Below, in pieces: positions 19,193 to 26,613 of a stretch of DNA of 38,962 bases. Each line of letters opens with the position of its first letter. Position 1 is the first letter of the stretch. Both the position numbers and the translations under genes were made by a program. The notes under the pieces are model-generated. The model did not search any database. It was not told the origin of the DNA and saw only the letters and a program-made list of their open reading frames with translations. The DNA comes from Microbacteriaceae bacterium (GTDB lineage: Bacteria > Actinomycetota > Actinomycetes > Actinomycetales > Microbacteriaceae). The DNA is taken from positions 1 through 38,962 of the forward strand of contig SKHB01000095.1 of NCBI GenBank assembly GCA_007117135.1, read 5' to 3'.

Positions 19193-20497
19193 ATGACACC
19201 AGAAGACCAGGCCACAAACGGGCATGCCCTGGTTGAGCGTCTGGAGCAAAGTTTTGACCACATTTTTGTGACCGGGCCTGCCGGCACCGGGAAAACAACC
19301 CTGCTCAACGAATTTCTTGACACCACGGGGAAAGCGGTTGTCGTTGCGGCTCCGACAGGTGTTGCTGCATTGGCTATTGGCGGCCAAACCCTGCATTCTC
19401 TTCTTCGCTTGCCGCTGGGAATCCTGGGGAGTAGAGATTTAGGGTTCTGCCCAAAACCCACCCTTCAGCTTCTTCGCGCCATTGACACTCTGGTGATTGA
19501 CGAAGTGTCGATGGTGAGCGCCGATCTAATGGACGCAATTGACCGAAGAATGCGGCAGGCGAAGGGGCGAAAAACGGTGGCGTTTGGTGGGGCGCAACTC
19601 ATCATGTTTGGCGACCTCTATCAGCTGGCACCGGTCGTCAGCGGAGAAACCGAACGACGCTATTACACGGACACATACAAATCGGCCTGGTTTTTTGACG
19701 CCAAAGTATGGGAAGAAACAACCCTTCAGACCATCACGCTTGACACCATTTATCGCCAAGCAGACCCCGAGTTTCAAGCGGTGTTGCAGGCACTCCGCCA
19801 CGGCCACATTGAGCCTGACATGGGGCGAATGCTGAACGAAGTGGGGTCTCGCACCCCGGAGAATCCCGACATCATCACCCTTGCTTCGACGAATAACACG
19901 GTGAAGAAAATAAATGCCGAGCGCTTGGCTGAACTACCTGGCCAGGCTCAAGTAGCGGTCGCGGACGTGGAGGGCGAATTTCCGCCTGGCCAGTTTCCGG
20001 CCGACCCAGAGCTAGAGCTCAAAGAGGGCGCCCAGGTGATGTTCCTCCGAAACGACACCGGCAACCAGGATGGTCCCCGCTGGGTGAACGGGTCGGTGGG
20101 ACACGTGGTGACGATCGATCAGACCGTCACTGTTGAACTTGATGACGGTGAGCAGGTAGAAGTTGAGCCGGTGACGTGGGAGAAAATCAAATACGACTAC
20201 GACTCGGCAACAAAAGAAATCAGCCACGATGTTGTCGCAGAGTTTACCCAGTTTCCACTGCGTCTAGCCTGGGCCGTCACTATTCACAAAGCACAGGGAA
20301 AGACCCTCAATGAGGCACTCATTGACCTCGGCCCTCGAGCTTTTGCTGCCGGCCAGACTTACGTCGCGCTGTCTCGCCTGACAAGCCTTAACGGTTTGTA
20401 TTTGAAGCGGCCCCTGCGGCCGTCAGACATCATCGTTGATCCCGACGTGGTCCGCTTCTTTGAGACGAACTGGGACAAAGGTTCGGGGCTCTGGTGA
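19193..20497 (+). CDS. PIF1/RecD-like ATP-dependent DNA helicase
   Basis: The 434-residue superfamily 1B helicase has Walker A GPAGTGKT at residues 28-35, Walker B VIDEVSMV near 105, and motif III GDLYQLAPV. An SH3-like insert lies between the RecA halves (VMFLRNDTG and RWVNGSVG). Motif V/VI follows as AWAVTIHKAQGKT and YVALSRLTSLNGLYL. These features fit PIF1 (DUF889) helicases, which unwind DNA 5' to 3' and resolve structured DNA. No nuclease or N-terminal accessory domain is present. The ATG at 19193 has AGGAGG and GAGAGG upstream. A more distant ATG at 19139 would run through the promoter region and overlap the divergent gene's start. Its stop is one base from the convergent TetR stop. 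Confidence 0.88.
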   Translation: MTPEDQATNGHALVERLEQSFDHIFVTGPAGTGKTTLLNEFLDTTGKAVVVAAPTGVAALAIGGQTLHSLLRLPLGILGSRDLGFCPKPTLQLLRAIDTLVIDEVSMVSADLMDAIDRRMRQAKGRKTVAFGGAQLIMFGDLYQLAPVVSGETERRYYTDTYKSAWFFDAKVWEETTLQTITLDTIYRQADPEFQAVLQALRHGHIEPDMGRMLNEVGSRTPENPDIITLASTNNTVKKINAERLAELPGQAQVAVADVEGEFPPGQFPADPELELKEGAQVMFLRNDTGNQDGPRWVNGSVGHVVTIDQTVTVELDDGEQVEVEPVTWEKIKYDYDSATKEISHDVVAEFTQFPLRLAWAVTIHKAQGKTLNEALIDLGPRAFAAGQTYVALSRLTSLNGLYLKRPLRPSDIIVDPDVVRFFETNWDKGSGLW

Positions 20498-20498
20498 G

Positions 20499-21224
20499 TT
20501 AGGCCTGGAGGCCAGAGATTATTTTCTCGATCGCCAGATTTTGAGCACGCGCGTTGTAATCTCTCAGGTGGTCTCCGCCCAGCTGCTCTACCTGGTGCCG
20601 GGAGCCCCAAATTTGCATGCCCAGCGACGTCCAACTCACCACAATCGCTTCGGTCAGCATTTTCGTGTCGGCGAGAATCGCGTCACGACCTGTCTTCTCT
20701 GCCCACTCAGGGTCTGCCGTCACCACACCTTCTTGAACGTCCCGCACCAGCCGGTACAACCGCCCATAGTTGAGTTCAAACCCTTGGCGCATTTGCTCAC
20801 CGAAGCGCCCAAAGAGAATGTCTGAAGCTGTTTGTGCTGATTTGGGGAAGTTGAAAAACGCTGCCCAGCCTGATTCTTCCTCTGCCCAAGCTAGTTGCGC
20901 TCGCAAAAACGCAGTGAGCCTCTCTTCAGGGGTCGCTGGCGCCGAGAGAGCTGCAGCCCAAATCCGCTCTGAATAGCTGCGATAGGCCCTGAGGGCGGCC
21001 TGGGCAATCAGGTCATTCCACGACCCAAAGTTGTAGTTGATGCTCGCGGGTTGAACGCCGACAGCATCGGCTACCTGGCGTGCGCTTGTGTCGGTTGTTC
21101 CCCCTGCAGATACGGCTTCCACGGTGGCGTCAATGAGGAGGTCCTTGAGCGGCCGCGCAAACTCGTCGCTTTTTGGGCGTCCCCGTTGACGCCGTCGCAC
21201 GTGGGGGGAATTTTGTGTCGTCAT
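20499..21224 (-). CDS. TetR-family transcriptional regulator
   Basis: This is a 241-residue regulator with an N-terminal DNA-binding domain at about residues 25-75. It contains the TetR helix-turn-helix TSARQVADAVGVQPASINYNFGSWNDL. A large helical ligand-binding domain follows. A basic, low-complexity tail (RRRQRGRPKSDE) precedes the domain. The ligand and target are unknown. The only neighbours are a convergent helicase gene, tRNA-Gly and dcd, so it gives no clue to a local operon. The ATG lies six bases after TAGAGT, suggesting leaderless transcription, and AT-rich sequence around the start could hold an autoregulatory site. Confidence 0.88.
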   Translation of the reverse strand: MTTQNSPHVRRRQRGRPKSDEFARPLKDLLIDATVEAVSAGGTTDTSARQVADAVGVQPASINYNFGSWNDLIAQAALRAYRSYSERIWAAALSAPATPEERLTAFLRAQLAWAEEESGWAAFFNFPKSAQTASDILFGRFGEQMRQGFELNYGRLYRLVRDVQEGVVTADPEWAEKTGRDAILADTKMLTEAIVVSWTSLGMQIWGSRHQVEQLGGDHLRDYNARAQNLAIEKIISGLQA

Positions 21225-21230
21225 TTAATA

Positions 21231-21236
21231 ACTCTA
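21231..21236 (-). promoter_or_regulatory. -10 element of a probable leaderless tetR-type transcript
   Basis: TAGAGT on the minus strand is followed by TATTAA (21230-21225) and the ATG at 21224. No ribosome binding site is present. The spacing is the same as in the other leaderless candidates. Confidence 0.55.
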
Positions 21237-21289
21237 GACGATAACGGGCAGTGGCGTCGGGAGCTTCTCCCGGGACATCAGTTTGAGAG

Positions 21290-21360
21290 AGCGAGTGACG
21301 GGAATCGAACCCGCGCCGTCAGCTTGGGAAGCTGAAGTTCTACCATTGAACTACACTCGC
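21290..21360 (-). tRNA. tRNA-Gly (anticodon CCC)
   Basis: Read on the minus strand, the acceptor stem is GCGAGTG/CACTCGC. The D arm is GTTC/GAAC. The anticodon stem is TCAGC/GCTGA around loop TTCCCAA, giving anticodon CCC. The T arm carries TTCGATT. The length is 71 bases with discriminator T and no encoded CCA. A short CGGGAG/CTCCCG hairpin at 21259-21273 downstream may aid termination. Confidence 0.95.
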
Positions 21361-21395
21361 CGACCAGGCAGCACCTGAGCAGGGCCCCAGTCTAC

Positions 21396-21401
21396 TAGGG
21401 T
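21396..21401 (+). promoter_or_regulatory. -10 element of a probable leaderless dcd transcript
   Basis: TAGGGT is followed by six bases (21402-21407) and the GTG of dcd. There is no ribosome binding site ahead of the GTG. Confidence 0.5.
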
Positions 21402-21407
21402 GATTTT

Positions 21408-21995
21408 GTGCTTTTATCTGACCGCGATATCAAGAATGAAGTTGCCCAGGGTCGAGTATCACTTGAGCCGTGGGATGAGGCGATGGTGCAACCCTCGAGC
21501 GTTGACGTCAGACTTGACCGGTATTTCCGCCTATTTGATAACCACAAATATCAACACATTGACCCAGCTGTTGATCAGCCAGAGTTGACCCGTCTCGTTG
21601 AAGTGGAAGCAGATGAAGCGTTTGTGTTGCACCCGGGAGAGTTTGTCTTAGCCGCCACCTTCGAAGTGGTGACCCTTCCCGACGACGTGGCGGCAAGACT
21701 TGAGGGCAAAAGTTCGCTGGGACGGTTGGGTCTCCTCACCCACTCCACGGCAGGTTTCATCGACCCAGGATTTTCCGGTCACGTCACGTTAGAGCTATCT
21801 AACGTCGCAACACTGCCGATTACTTTGTGGCCGGGGATGAAAATTGGCCAGATGTGTTTCTTCCGCTTGAGCTCGCCAGCTGAACACCCCTACGGCTCAG
21901 AGCGTTACGGAAGCAGATATCAGGGCCAACGTGGCCCGACGGCATCGCGGTCGGCATTGAATTTCCACCGCACCAACATCGCGGATTTTCAGTAA
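21408..21995 (+). CDS. dcd: dCTP deaminase (actinobacterial type)
   Basis: The enzyme deaminates dCTP on the route to dTTP. Actinobacterial members can be bifunctional and also split dUTP, giving dUMP directly. The 195-residue protein has the N-terminal LLSDRDI, the PSSVDVRL motif, the catalytic-region [10 protein letters not shown] (about residues 103-112), and HVTLELSN with the active-site Glu. A C-terminal [15 protein letters not shown] segment closes over the nucleotide. The length is normal. The GTG start at 21408 is preceded by TAGGGT with six bases between, suggesting leaderless translation. The stop overlaps the convergent idi gene by seven bases. Confidence 0.95.
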   Translation: MLLSDRDIKNEVAQGRVSLEPWDEAMVQPSSVDVRLDRYFRLFDNHKYQHIDPAVDQPELTRLVEVEADEAFVLHPGEFVLAATFEVVTLPDDVAARLEGKSSLGRLGLLTHSTAGFIDPGFSGHVTLELSNVATLPITLWPGMKIGQMCFFRLSSPAEHPYGSERYGSRYQGQRGPTASRSALNFHRTNIADFQ

Positions 21996-22528
21996 CCGTA
22001 CGGCCTCGGCCAGGCTTCTAACTGCCACACCAACCAGGGGCTAAAAGCAAAAGGTGTTGCCGTTGCGCCTGTCGCAATGTCACCCGGTGATACCCACTGC
22101 CACTCTGCCACCTCAGACGGGGCAGGGCTCGGGTCGGAGGTGAGTTTCCCGACGAAGACTGGACAGATTTCGTTTTCAACAATTCCTGAAGCGTCGACGG
22201 CGCGGTAACGGAAGTCAGGCAGAACAATGTTGATATTGGTGACCGTGGCGCCGATTTCATCAGCGACTCGGCGAATGATTGCGTCCTCCGTGTCTTCTCC
22301 AGGGCCCGGGTGACCACACACCGCGTTCGTCCACACACCCGGCCAGGTTTTTTTACCGAGGGCCCTGCGAGTAATCAGGACGTCACCTTCGTCGTTGAAC
22401 AGGTGAATGGAGAAAGCGCGGTGAAGAGGAGTGTCGGTGGTGTGAACCTCCGACTTCAGTGCTTGGCCGATATCATTGCCGTCATCGTCGACTAAGACAA
22501 CCATCTCGGAGGAATTGTCTACTCCCAC
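21989..22528 (-). CDS. idi: Isopentenyl-diphosphate delta-isomerase, type 1
   Basis: The enzyme interconverts isopentenyl and dimethylallyl diphosphate, the C5 units for carotenoids and other isoprenoids. The 179-residue Nudix-fold protein has the active-site Cys71 in [12 protein letters not shown], the metal-binding residues around that loop, and Glu118/Glu120 in [21 protein letters not shown] fits the N-terminal strand. The GTG at 22528 has AGAAGGG just upstream. The ATG eight codons later has no ribosome binding site. The gene is divergent from crtB across an 81-base gap holding an inverted repeat, and so is part of the carotenoid locus although on the opposite strand. Confidence 0.95.
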   Translation of the reverse strand: MGVDNSSEMVVLVDDDGNDIGQALKSEVHTTDTPLHRAFSIHLFNDEGDVLITRRALGKKTWPGVWTNAVCGHPGPGEDTEDAIIRRVADEIGATVTNINIVLPDFRYRAVDASGIVENEICPVFVGKLTSDPSPAPSEVAEWQWVSPGDIATGATATPFAFSPWLVWQLEAWPRPYGY

Positions 22529-22549
22529 GCGATACCCTTCTGATGTGAT

Positions 22550-22566
22550 GGTGGTGTCACACCACC
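22550..22566. promoter_or_regulatory. Inverted repeat between idi and the crt operon
   Basis: GGTGGTG at 22550-22556 and CACCACC at 22560-22566 are perfect inverted arms separated by TCA. Outer CTGAT (22540-22544) and ATCAG (22568-22572) are also complementary. The repeat lies just upstream of TACTTT (22575-22580), a possible crtB -10 element, and so would cover the -35 region. It is a candidate operator for a regulator controlling idi and crt together. The regulator is not identified here. Confidence 0.45.
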
Positions 22567-22609
22567 GAATCAGCCTACTTTGTGGCGGGACGGGAAAGGA
22601 AAGATCTGC

Positions 22610-23515
22610 GTGAACACACAGTTAGAAACACGCATCGACCTCTACACCCGCGTTGCTGAGGAAACGGCTTCTGGTGTTATTCGCCGTTACTCCACATCTT
22701 TTGGCTTGGCGTCGTCAATTCTCGACAAGTCAACCCGCCAACACATCGAAAATATTTACTCCCTTGTCCGCTTAGCCGACGAAATCGTCGACGGTGTTGC
22801 CTACGAGGCGGGGGTGAGTGTGAAACGCGCTGGCGAACTCTTGAACGCCCTGGAAAAAGACACCGCAGAGGCCATGGAAACTGGTTACTCGACAAACTTG
22901 ATTGTTCACGCCTTCGCCCACACCTCGAAAACAGTGGGGATCACTTCGACACTGACTGAACCGTTTTTTGCCTCCATGCGGATGGATTTGAACAACACCG
23001 AACATACCGATGAATCTTTCGATGCTTATGTTTACGGGTCAGCCGAGGTAGTCGGGCTCATGTGTTTGGAAGCGTTTCTTCATGGACATCAGGTCTCCTC
23101 CGATGATAGGGAGACCATGGTGAGAGGCGGAAGAGCCTTAGGTGCTGCTTTCCAGAAGGTGAACTTCCTGCGAGACCTCGGGGCAGACTTTGTCACACTC
23201 GGGCGAAGTTACTTCCCCGGCGTGACCCCAGACTCACTCGATGACTCCACCCTCACAAGGCTTTTGGATGACATCGACGAGGATCTTGTCCTCTCGGCCA
23301 AAGCGTTGAGGCTCTTGCCCCCACAAGCGAGGCGGGCCGTGGCATTGGCCCATGCTCTTTTTGATGAGCTGGGAAGGCGCCTTCGAAAAATTCCCGCCGA
23401 GGAACTAATTCGGCAAAGAGTTCGCGTACCAGGACGTGTGAAGTTCTGGATTGCAGTCAAAATTTTTCTTGGGTGGTTACCACAACCCCCTCCCCGAGCA
23501 ACAGGAAAGGCATAA
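22610..23515 (+). CDS. crtB: Phytoene synthase
   Basis: CrtB condenses two geranylgeranyl diphosphates to phytoene, the first committed carotenoid step. The 301-residue squalene/phytoene synthase has the first Asp-rich motif in RLADEIVDG, the second in NFLRDLGADF, and YSTSFGLAS near the N-terminus. The second motif reads DLGAD rather than the common DVGED, but the acidic positions are kept. The GTG at 22610 has AAAGGA nine bases upstream. An ATG at 22580 would lie within the promoter and has no such site. crtI follows after two bases. No crtE lies between idi and crtB, although a crtE-type gene is usual near such clusters. Confidence 0.94.
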   Translation: MNTQLETRIDLYTRVAEETASGVIRRYSTSFGLASSILDKSTRQHIENIYSLVRLADEIVDGVAYEAGVSVKRAGELLNALEKDTAEAMETGYSTNLIVHAFAHTSKTVGITSTLTEPFFASMRMDLNNTEHTDESFDAYVYGSAEVVGLMCLEAFLHGHQVSSDDRETMVRGGRALGAAFQKVNFLRDLGADFVTLGRSYFPGVTPDSLDDSTLTRLLDDIDEDLVLSAKALRLLPPQARRAVALAHALFDELGRRLRKIPAEELIRQRVRVPGRVKFWIAVKIFLGWLPQPPPRATGKA

Positions 23516-23517
23516 CA

Positions 23518-25113
23518 ATGGCCAAACAGGTCGTCGTCATCGGAGCAGGAATCGGCGGTCTTGCCACCGCTGCATTGCTGGCAAAAGATGGTTACAAGGT
23601 GACTCTCCTGGAAGCACGCGACCAAGTGGGGGGACGTGCGGGGTCGTGGGAAAAGGACGGCTTCCGGTTTGACACCGGGCCGTCGTGGTATTTGATGCCG
23701 GAAGTTTTTGACCACTTTTACAAACTCATGGGCACCTCCGCGGCTGAACAGCTGGACTTGGGCGTATTGGACCCGGCCTATCGAGTGTTTTTTGAGCCAG
23801 ACGGTGACCAATCGGCAGAGTTTTTCGATGTTCGAGCAGACCGGGAAAAGAACCTCCAACTCTTTGAGCAGTTGGAACCGGGCTCCAGGCCTCAGATGGA
23901 AAAATACTTGGACTCTGCGAAGGAAACTTACGAGATTGCCAAGAAGTATTTCCTCTGGTCGTCGTTTAGAGACTTGAGGCCTTTGTTCGTTGGCGAAGTG
24001 CTGAAGAGAGCCGCCACGCTGTATTCGCTGTTGACCAAACCGATTTGGAACTTTGCCAGCAAATACGTCAAAGACCATCGGGCCAGACAGATTCTTGGCT
24101 ACCCAGCCGTGTTCTTGGGCTCCAGCCCCTACATCGCTCCAGCCATGTTTCACCTGATGAGCCACCTCGATTTAGAAGACGGTGTGTTGTATGCGCAGGG
24201 CGGGTTTGCCAAAGTCATGGAAACTATCCGCGACTTAGGCGTCGGCGAAGGTGTGGACCTCAGGCTTGAGTCCCGAGTTGTTGAAATCGTGACGGCCAAA
24301 ACTGCTGGGTCGAGGAAACCGAAAGTCCAGGCTGTGGCGTATGTGGATAGAGACGGCAACCGTCACGAAGTTCCAGCCGATATCGTTGTCTCCGGGGCTG
24401 ACCTTCACCACTCAGAAACCACCTTCCTGCCGCACGAGCTTCAGACATACCCACAGTCGTATTGGGACAAGAAAATCGCTGGACCCTCCGCGGTGCTTCT
24501 GTATTTAGGGCTCAAGGGTGAAATCCCAGAGCTTCTCCACCACAGCCTGTTCTTCACCACCGACTGGGAAACCAATTTTGGGAAAATCTTCCAAGACAAC
24601 CCCGTCCCGCCTAGCCCTGCATCGCTGTATGTGTGCAAGCCGAGCGCCACCGATGACGAGGTCGCCCCGACAGGGGACACCAACATTTTTGTTCTCGTCC
24701 CCATGCCAGCAGATGTGTCGATGGGTAAGGGCGGGATCGATGGTGATGGCGACCCTCTTATTGAAAAGATTGCCGATGAGGCAATCAACCAGATTGCAAC
24801 CTGGAGCGGGGTGAGCGATTTTGCCGACCGCATCGTCGTTCGACGCACTGCGGGGCCGGCAGACTTCGTGTCAGAGCTTGGCGCGTGGAAGGGGTCTGCA
24901 CTTGGCCCGGCACACACCCTCGGCCAAAGCGCGCTGTTCAGGTCAAAAAATGTCAGCAAGAAAGTTGACGGACTTTTCTACGCAGGATCCTCCACCATCC
25001 CGGGGATCGGCCTTCCGATGTGTTTGATTAGTGCCGAGTTGGTCGTCAAGCTGCTTCGCGATGACCAGTCGGCGAGTCAGCTCCAAGAACCCCTGGTGTC
25101 GACACACCGATGA
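23518..25113 (+). CDS. crtI: Phytoene desaturase (lycopene-forming)
   Basis: CrtI uses FAD to desaturate phytoene stepwise to lycopene. The 531-residue protein starts with the dinucleotide-binding motif VVIGAGIGGLATAALLAKDG (residues 6-25), followed by LLEARDQVGGRAGS. It ends with the family C-terminal signature GLFYAGSSTIPGIGLPMCLISAELV. The length is typical of bacterial CrtI. The ATG at 23518 follows AGGAAAGG within the end of crtB, and the stop overlaps the crtYe start as ATGA. The number of desaturation steps cannot be read directly, but lycopene is expected because lycopene-using genes follow. Confidence 0.95.
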   Translation: MAKQVVVIGAGIGGLATAALLAKDGYKVTLLEARDQVGGRAGSWEKDGFRFDTGPSWYLMPEVFDHFYKLMGTSAAEQLDLGVLDPAYRVFFEPDGDQSAEFFDVRADREKNLQLFEQLEPGSRPQMEKYLDSAKETYEIAKKYFLWSSFRDLRPLFVGEVLKRAATLYSLLTKPIWNFASKYVKDHRARQILGYPAVFLGSSPYIAPAMFHLMSHLDLEDGVLYAQGGFAKVMETIRDLGVGEGVDLRLESRVVEIVTAKTAGSRKPKVQAVAYVDRDGNRHEVPADIVVSGADLHHSETTFLPHELQTYPQSYWDKKIAGPSAVLLYLGLKGEIPELLHHSLFFTTDWETNFGKIFQDNPVPPSPASLYVCKPSATDDEVAPTGDTNIFVLVPMPADVSMGKGGIDGDGDPLIEKIADEAINQIATWSGVSDFADRIVVRRTAGPADFVSELGAWKGSALGPAHTLGQSALFRSKNVSKKVDGLFYAGSSTIPGIGLPMCLISAELVVKLLRDDQSASQLQEPLVSTHR

Positions 25114-25436
25114 CCCACTTCATCTACCTGACCATGCTGGTGGTGTCACTAGCTGGTTTGGTGGGAATTGATCACCGTCACCGTTTAGCTCTGTTCGCCG
25201 GCTACCGCCTGCGAACGGTGATTGCTATCGGTGTTGGCGTGGCGGTGTTTAGTGTGTGGGATGTGGTGGCAATTAGTTTTGGGGTGTTCTTCCAAGGCCC
25301 AGGCCCCTACCAAAGTGGGTTGATGGTGGGGCCAGAATTCCCGGTGGAGGAACTCTTCTTTTTGACACTCCTGTGTTACACCTCGCTTCTGATGTATCTC
25401 GGCGCCTCAAGGTTTTTGGAGGCGAAAAAACGATGA
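25110..25436 (+). CDS. crtYe: Lycopene cyclase subunit (CrtYe/CrtYc-type)
   Basis: This is one half of a heterodimeric lycopene cyclase, a small membrane protein found in actinobacteria. The 108-residue product has three membrane segments (about 5-20, 35-55 and 80-100). It carries Asp51 in SVWDVVA and the conserved PVEELFF at residues 78-84, the acidic motif needed for cyclisation. The start overlaps the crtI stop (ATGA), and the end overlaps crtYf by four bases (ATGA within ATGATG). Whether the ring made is epsilon, beta or gamma cannot be decided from sequence by eye. The e/f naming follows the decaprenoxanthin-type clusters of related bacteria. Confidence 0.85.
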   Translation: MTHFIYLTMLVVSLAGLVGIDHRHRLALFAGYRLRTVIAIGVGVAVFSVWDVVAISFGVFFQGPGPYQSGLMVGPEFPVEELFFLTLLCYTSLLMYLGASRFLEAKKR

Positions 25437-25750
25437 TGACTTACTGGTGGATCAACTCATGGTTTGTGGGCGGAGCAGTTCTGTTTTTGCTGGTGTCTGT
25501 TGTGCTGGGTGTTCGGGTCCGCTGGGCGGCCGTTGGCCTGGCGCTCGCGGTCATGCTTCTTCTGACCGCCATCTTCGACAACATGATTATTGGTTTTGGG
25601 CTGGTCGACTACGACCCAGCATTGATTTCAGGGGTCCGCATTGGCGTTGCCCCCGTTGAAGATTTTGCGTACACCGTGCTGGCCATGATTGTGGTGCCGG
25701 TGGTGTGGGCGTGGGGAGCGAAGCTTTCAGGCCGCAAGGGCGAACAGTGA
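25433..25750 (+). CDS. crtYf: Lycopene cyclase subunit (CrtYf/CrtYd-type)
   Basis: This is the second half of the heterodimeric lycopene cyclase. The 105-residue product has three membrane segments, the IFDNMIIGFGLVDYD segment (about residues 47-61) and PVEDFAY at 74-80, matching the acidic motif of its partner. Two adjacent ATGs exist (25433 and 25436). GGAGG lies near 25417-25422, inside crtYe. An upstream frame to 25373 overlaps crtYe and is not used. The stop overlaps the crtEb start as GTGA, so the five crt genes are coupled in sequence. Confidence 0.85.
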   Translation: MMTYWWINSWFVGGAVLFLLVSVVLGVRVRWAAVGLALAVMLLLTAIFDNMIIGFGLVDYDPALISGVRIGVAPVEDFAYTVLAMIVVPVVWAWGAKLSGRKGEQ

Positions 25751-26613
25751 AAATTCTCGGGATTTTTTTCCTCAGCTCCAGGCCGCTGAGCTGGGTCAAC
25801 ACCGCTTACCCGTTCGCTTTTGTCTACTTCGCCGTCACCGACAGCATCGACATGGTCTTGATCATGGGCAGTCTGTTTTTTCTCATTCCCTACAACCTGC
25901 TGATGTATGGCATCAACGACGTCTTTGACTACGCATCTGACATCAGGAACCCTCGCAAAGGTGGGGTGGAGGGGGCGAAGCTCGGGCCTCACCTGCACAG
26001 GCCGATGCTCTGGAGCGCGGGTGTTGTGTGTCTGCCGTTTGTGGTGTGGTTGGTGTGGGTGGGGTCGTGGGCAAGCTGGTTGTGGTTGGCCTTTTCACTA
26101 TTTTCCGTCGTTGCCTACTCAGTGCCGAAACTTCGGTTCAAGGAACGCCCCTTTGTTGATTCCTTGACATCAAGTGCTCACTTTGTTACCCCGGCTGCTT
26201 ACGCTCTCGTGCTCGCCGGCGGATCGATTAACAGCACGGGAGTTCTTGCTTTTGCCGCATTTTTCCTGTGGGGAGCGGCGTCGCACGCCTTTGGCGCTGT
26301 TCAAGACGTTGTCTATGATCGGCAAGCGGGTATCGGCTCGATTGCAACGGCTATTGGTGCGAGACAAACCGTGCGGCTCGCTGTGGGCGGCTACGTGTTG
26401 GCGGGGGTGTTGATGCTGTTTACCCCGTGGCCGGTGATGATGATCTCGTTAGCAGCCATTCCTTACCTTCTCGCCGTTGCACCGTTTTGGTTTATCACCG
26501 ACGACACTGCCACCACTGCGAATCGCGGCTGGCGGTGGTTTTTGGCAATAAACTTTGTGGCCGGGGCCTGGATCACCCTGGTGGCTATCAATGCCGGCTA
26601 TTTGCCCCTGTAA
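25747..26613 (+). CDS. crtEb: Lycopene elongase (UbiA-family prenyltransferase, C50 carotenoid)
   Basis: CrtEb adds C5 prenyl units to both ends of lycopene, giving a C50 carotenoid skeleton such as flavuxanthin. The 288-residue membrane protein is of the UbiA type, with about eight membrane segments. The first Asp-rich motif is NDVFDYASD at residues 57-65, and the second is VQDVVYDRQAGIGS, which binds the magnesium-prenyl diphosphate. The GTG at 25747 overlaps the crtYf stop. Frames starting at 25705 would overlap crtYf by 46 bases without reason. Together with the cyclase pair, it points to a decaprenoxanthin- or sarcinaxanthin-like product. The 3' end overlaps the convergent transporter gene by 16 bases. 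Confidence 0.9.
   Translation: MKILGIFFLSSRPLSWVNTAYPFAFVYFAVTDSIDMVLIMGSLFFLIPYNLLMYGINDVFDYASDIRNPRKGGVEGAKLGPHLHRPMLWSAGVVCLPFVVWLVWVGSWASWLWLAFSLFSVVAYSVPKLRFKERPFVDSLTSSAHFVTPAAYALVLAGGSINSTGVLAFAAFFLWGAASHAFGAVQDVVYDRQAGIGSIATAIGARQTVRLAVGGYVLAGVLMLFTPWPVMMISLAAIPYLLAVAPFWFITDDTATTANRGWRWFLAINFVAGAWITLVAINAGYLPL

Noticed and set aside
20359-20634. Minus-strand frame overlapping the end of the helicase and tetR-like genes
   Set aside because: Out of frame with both real genes and without similarity to anything recognisable.
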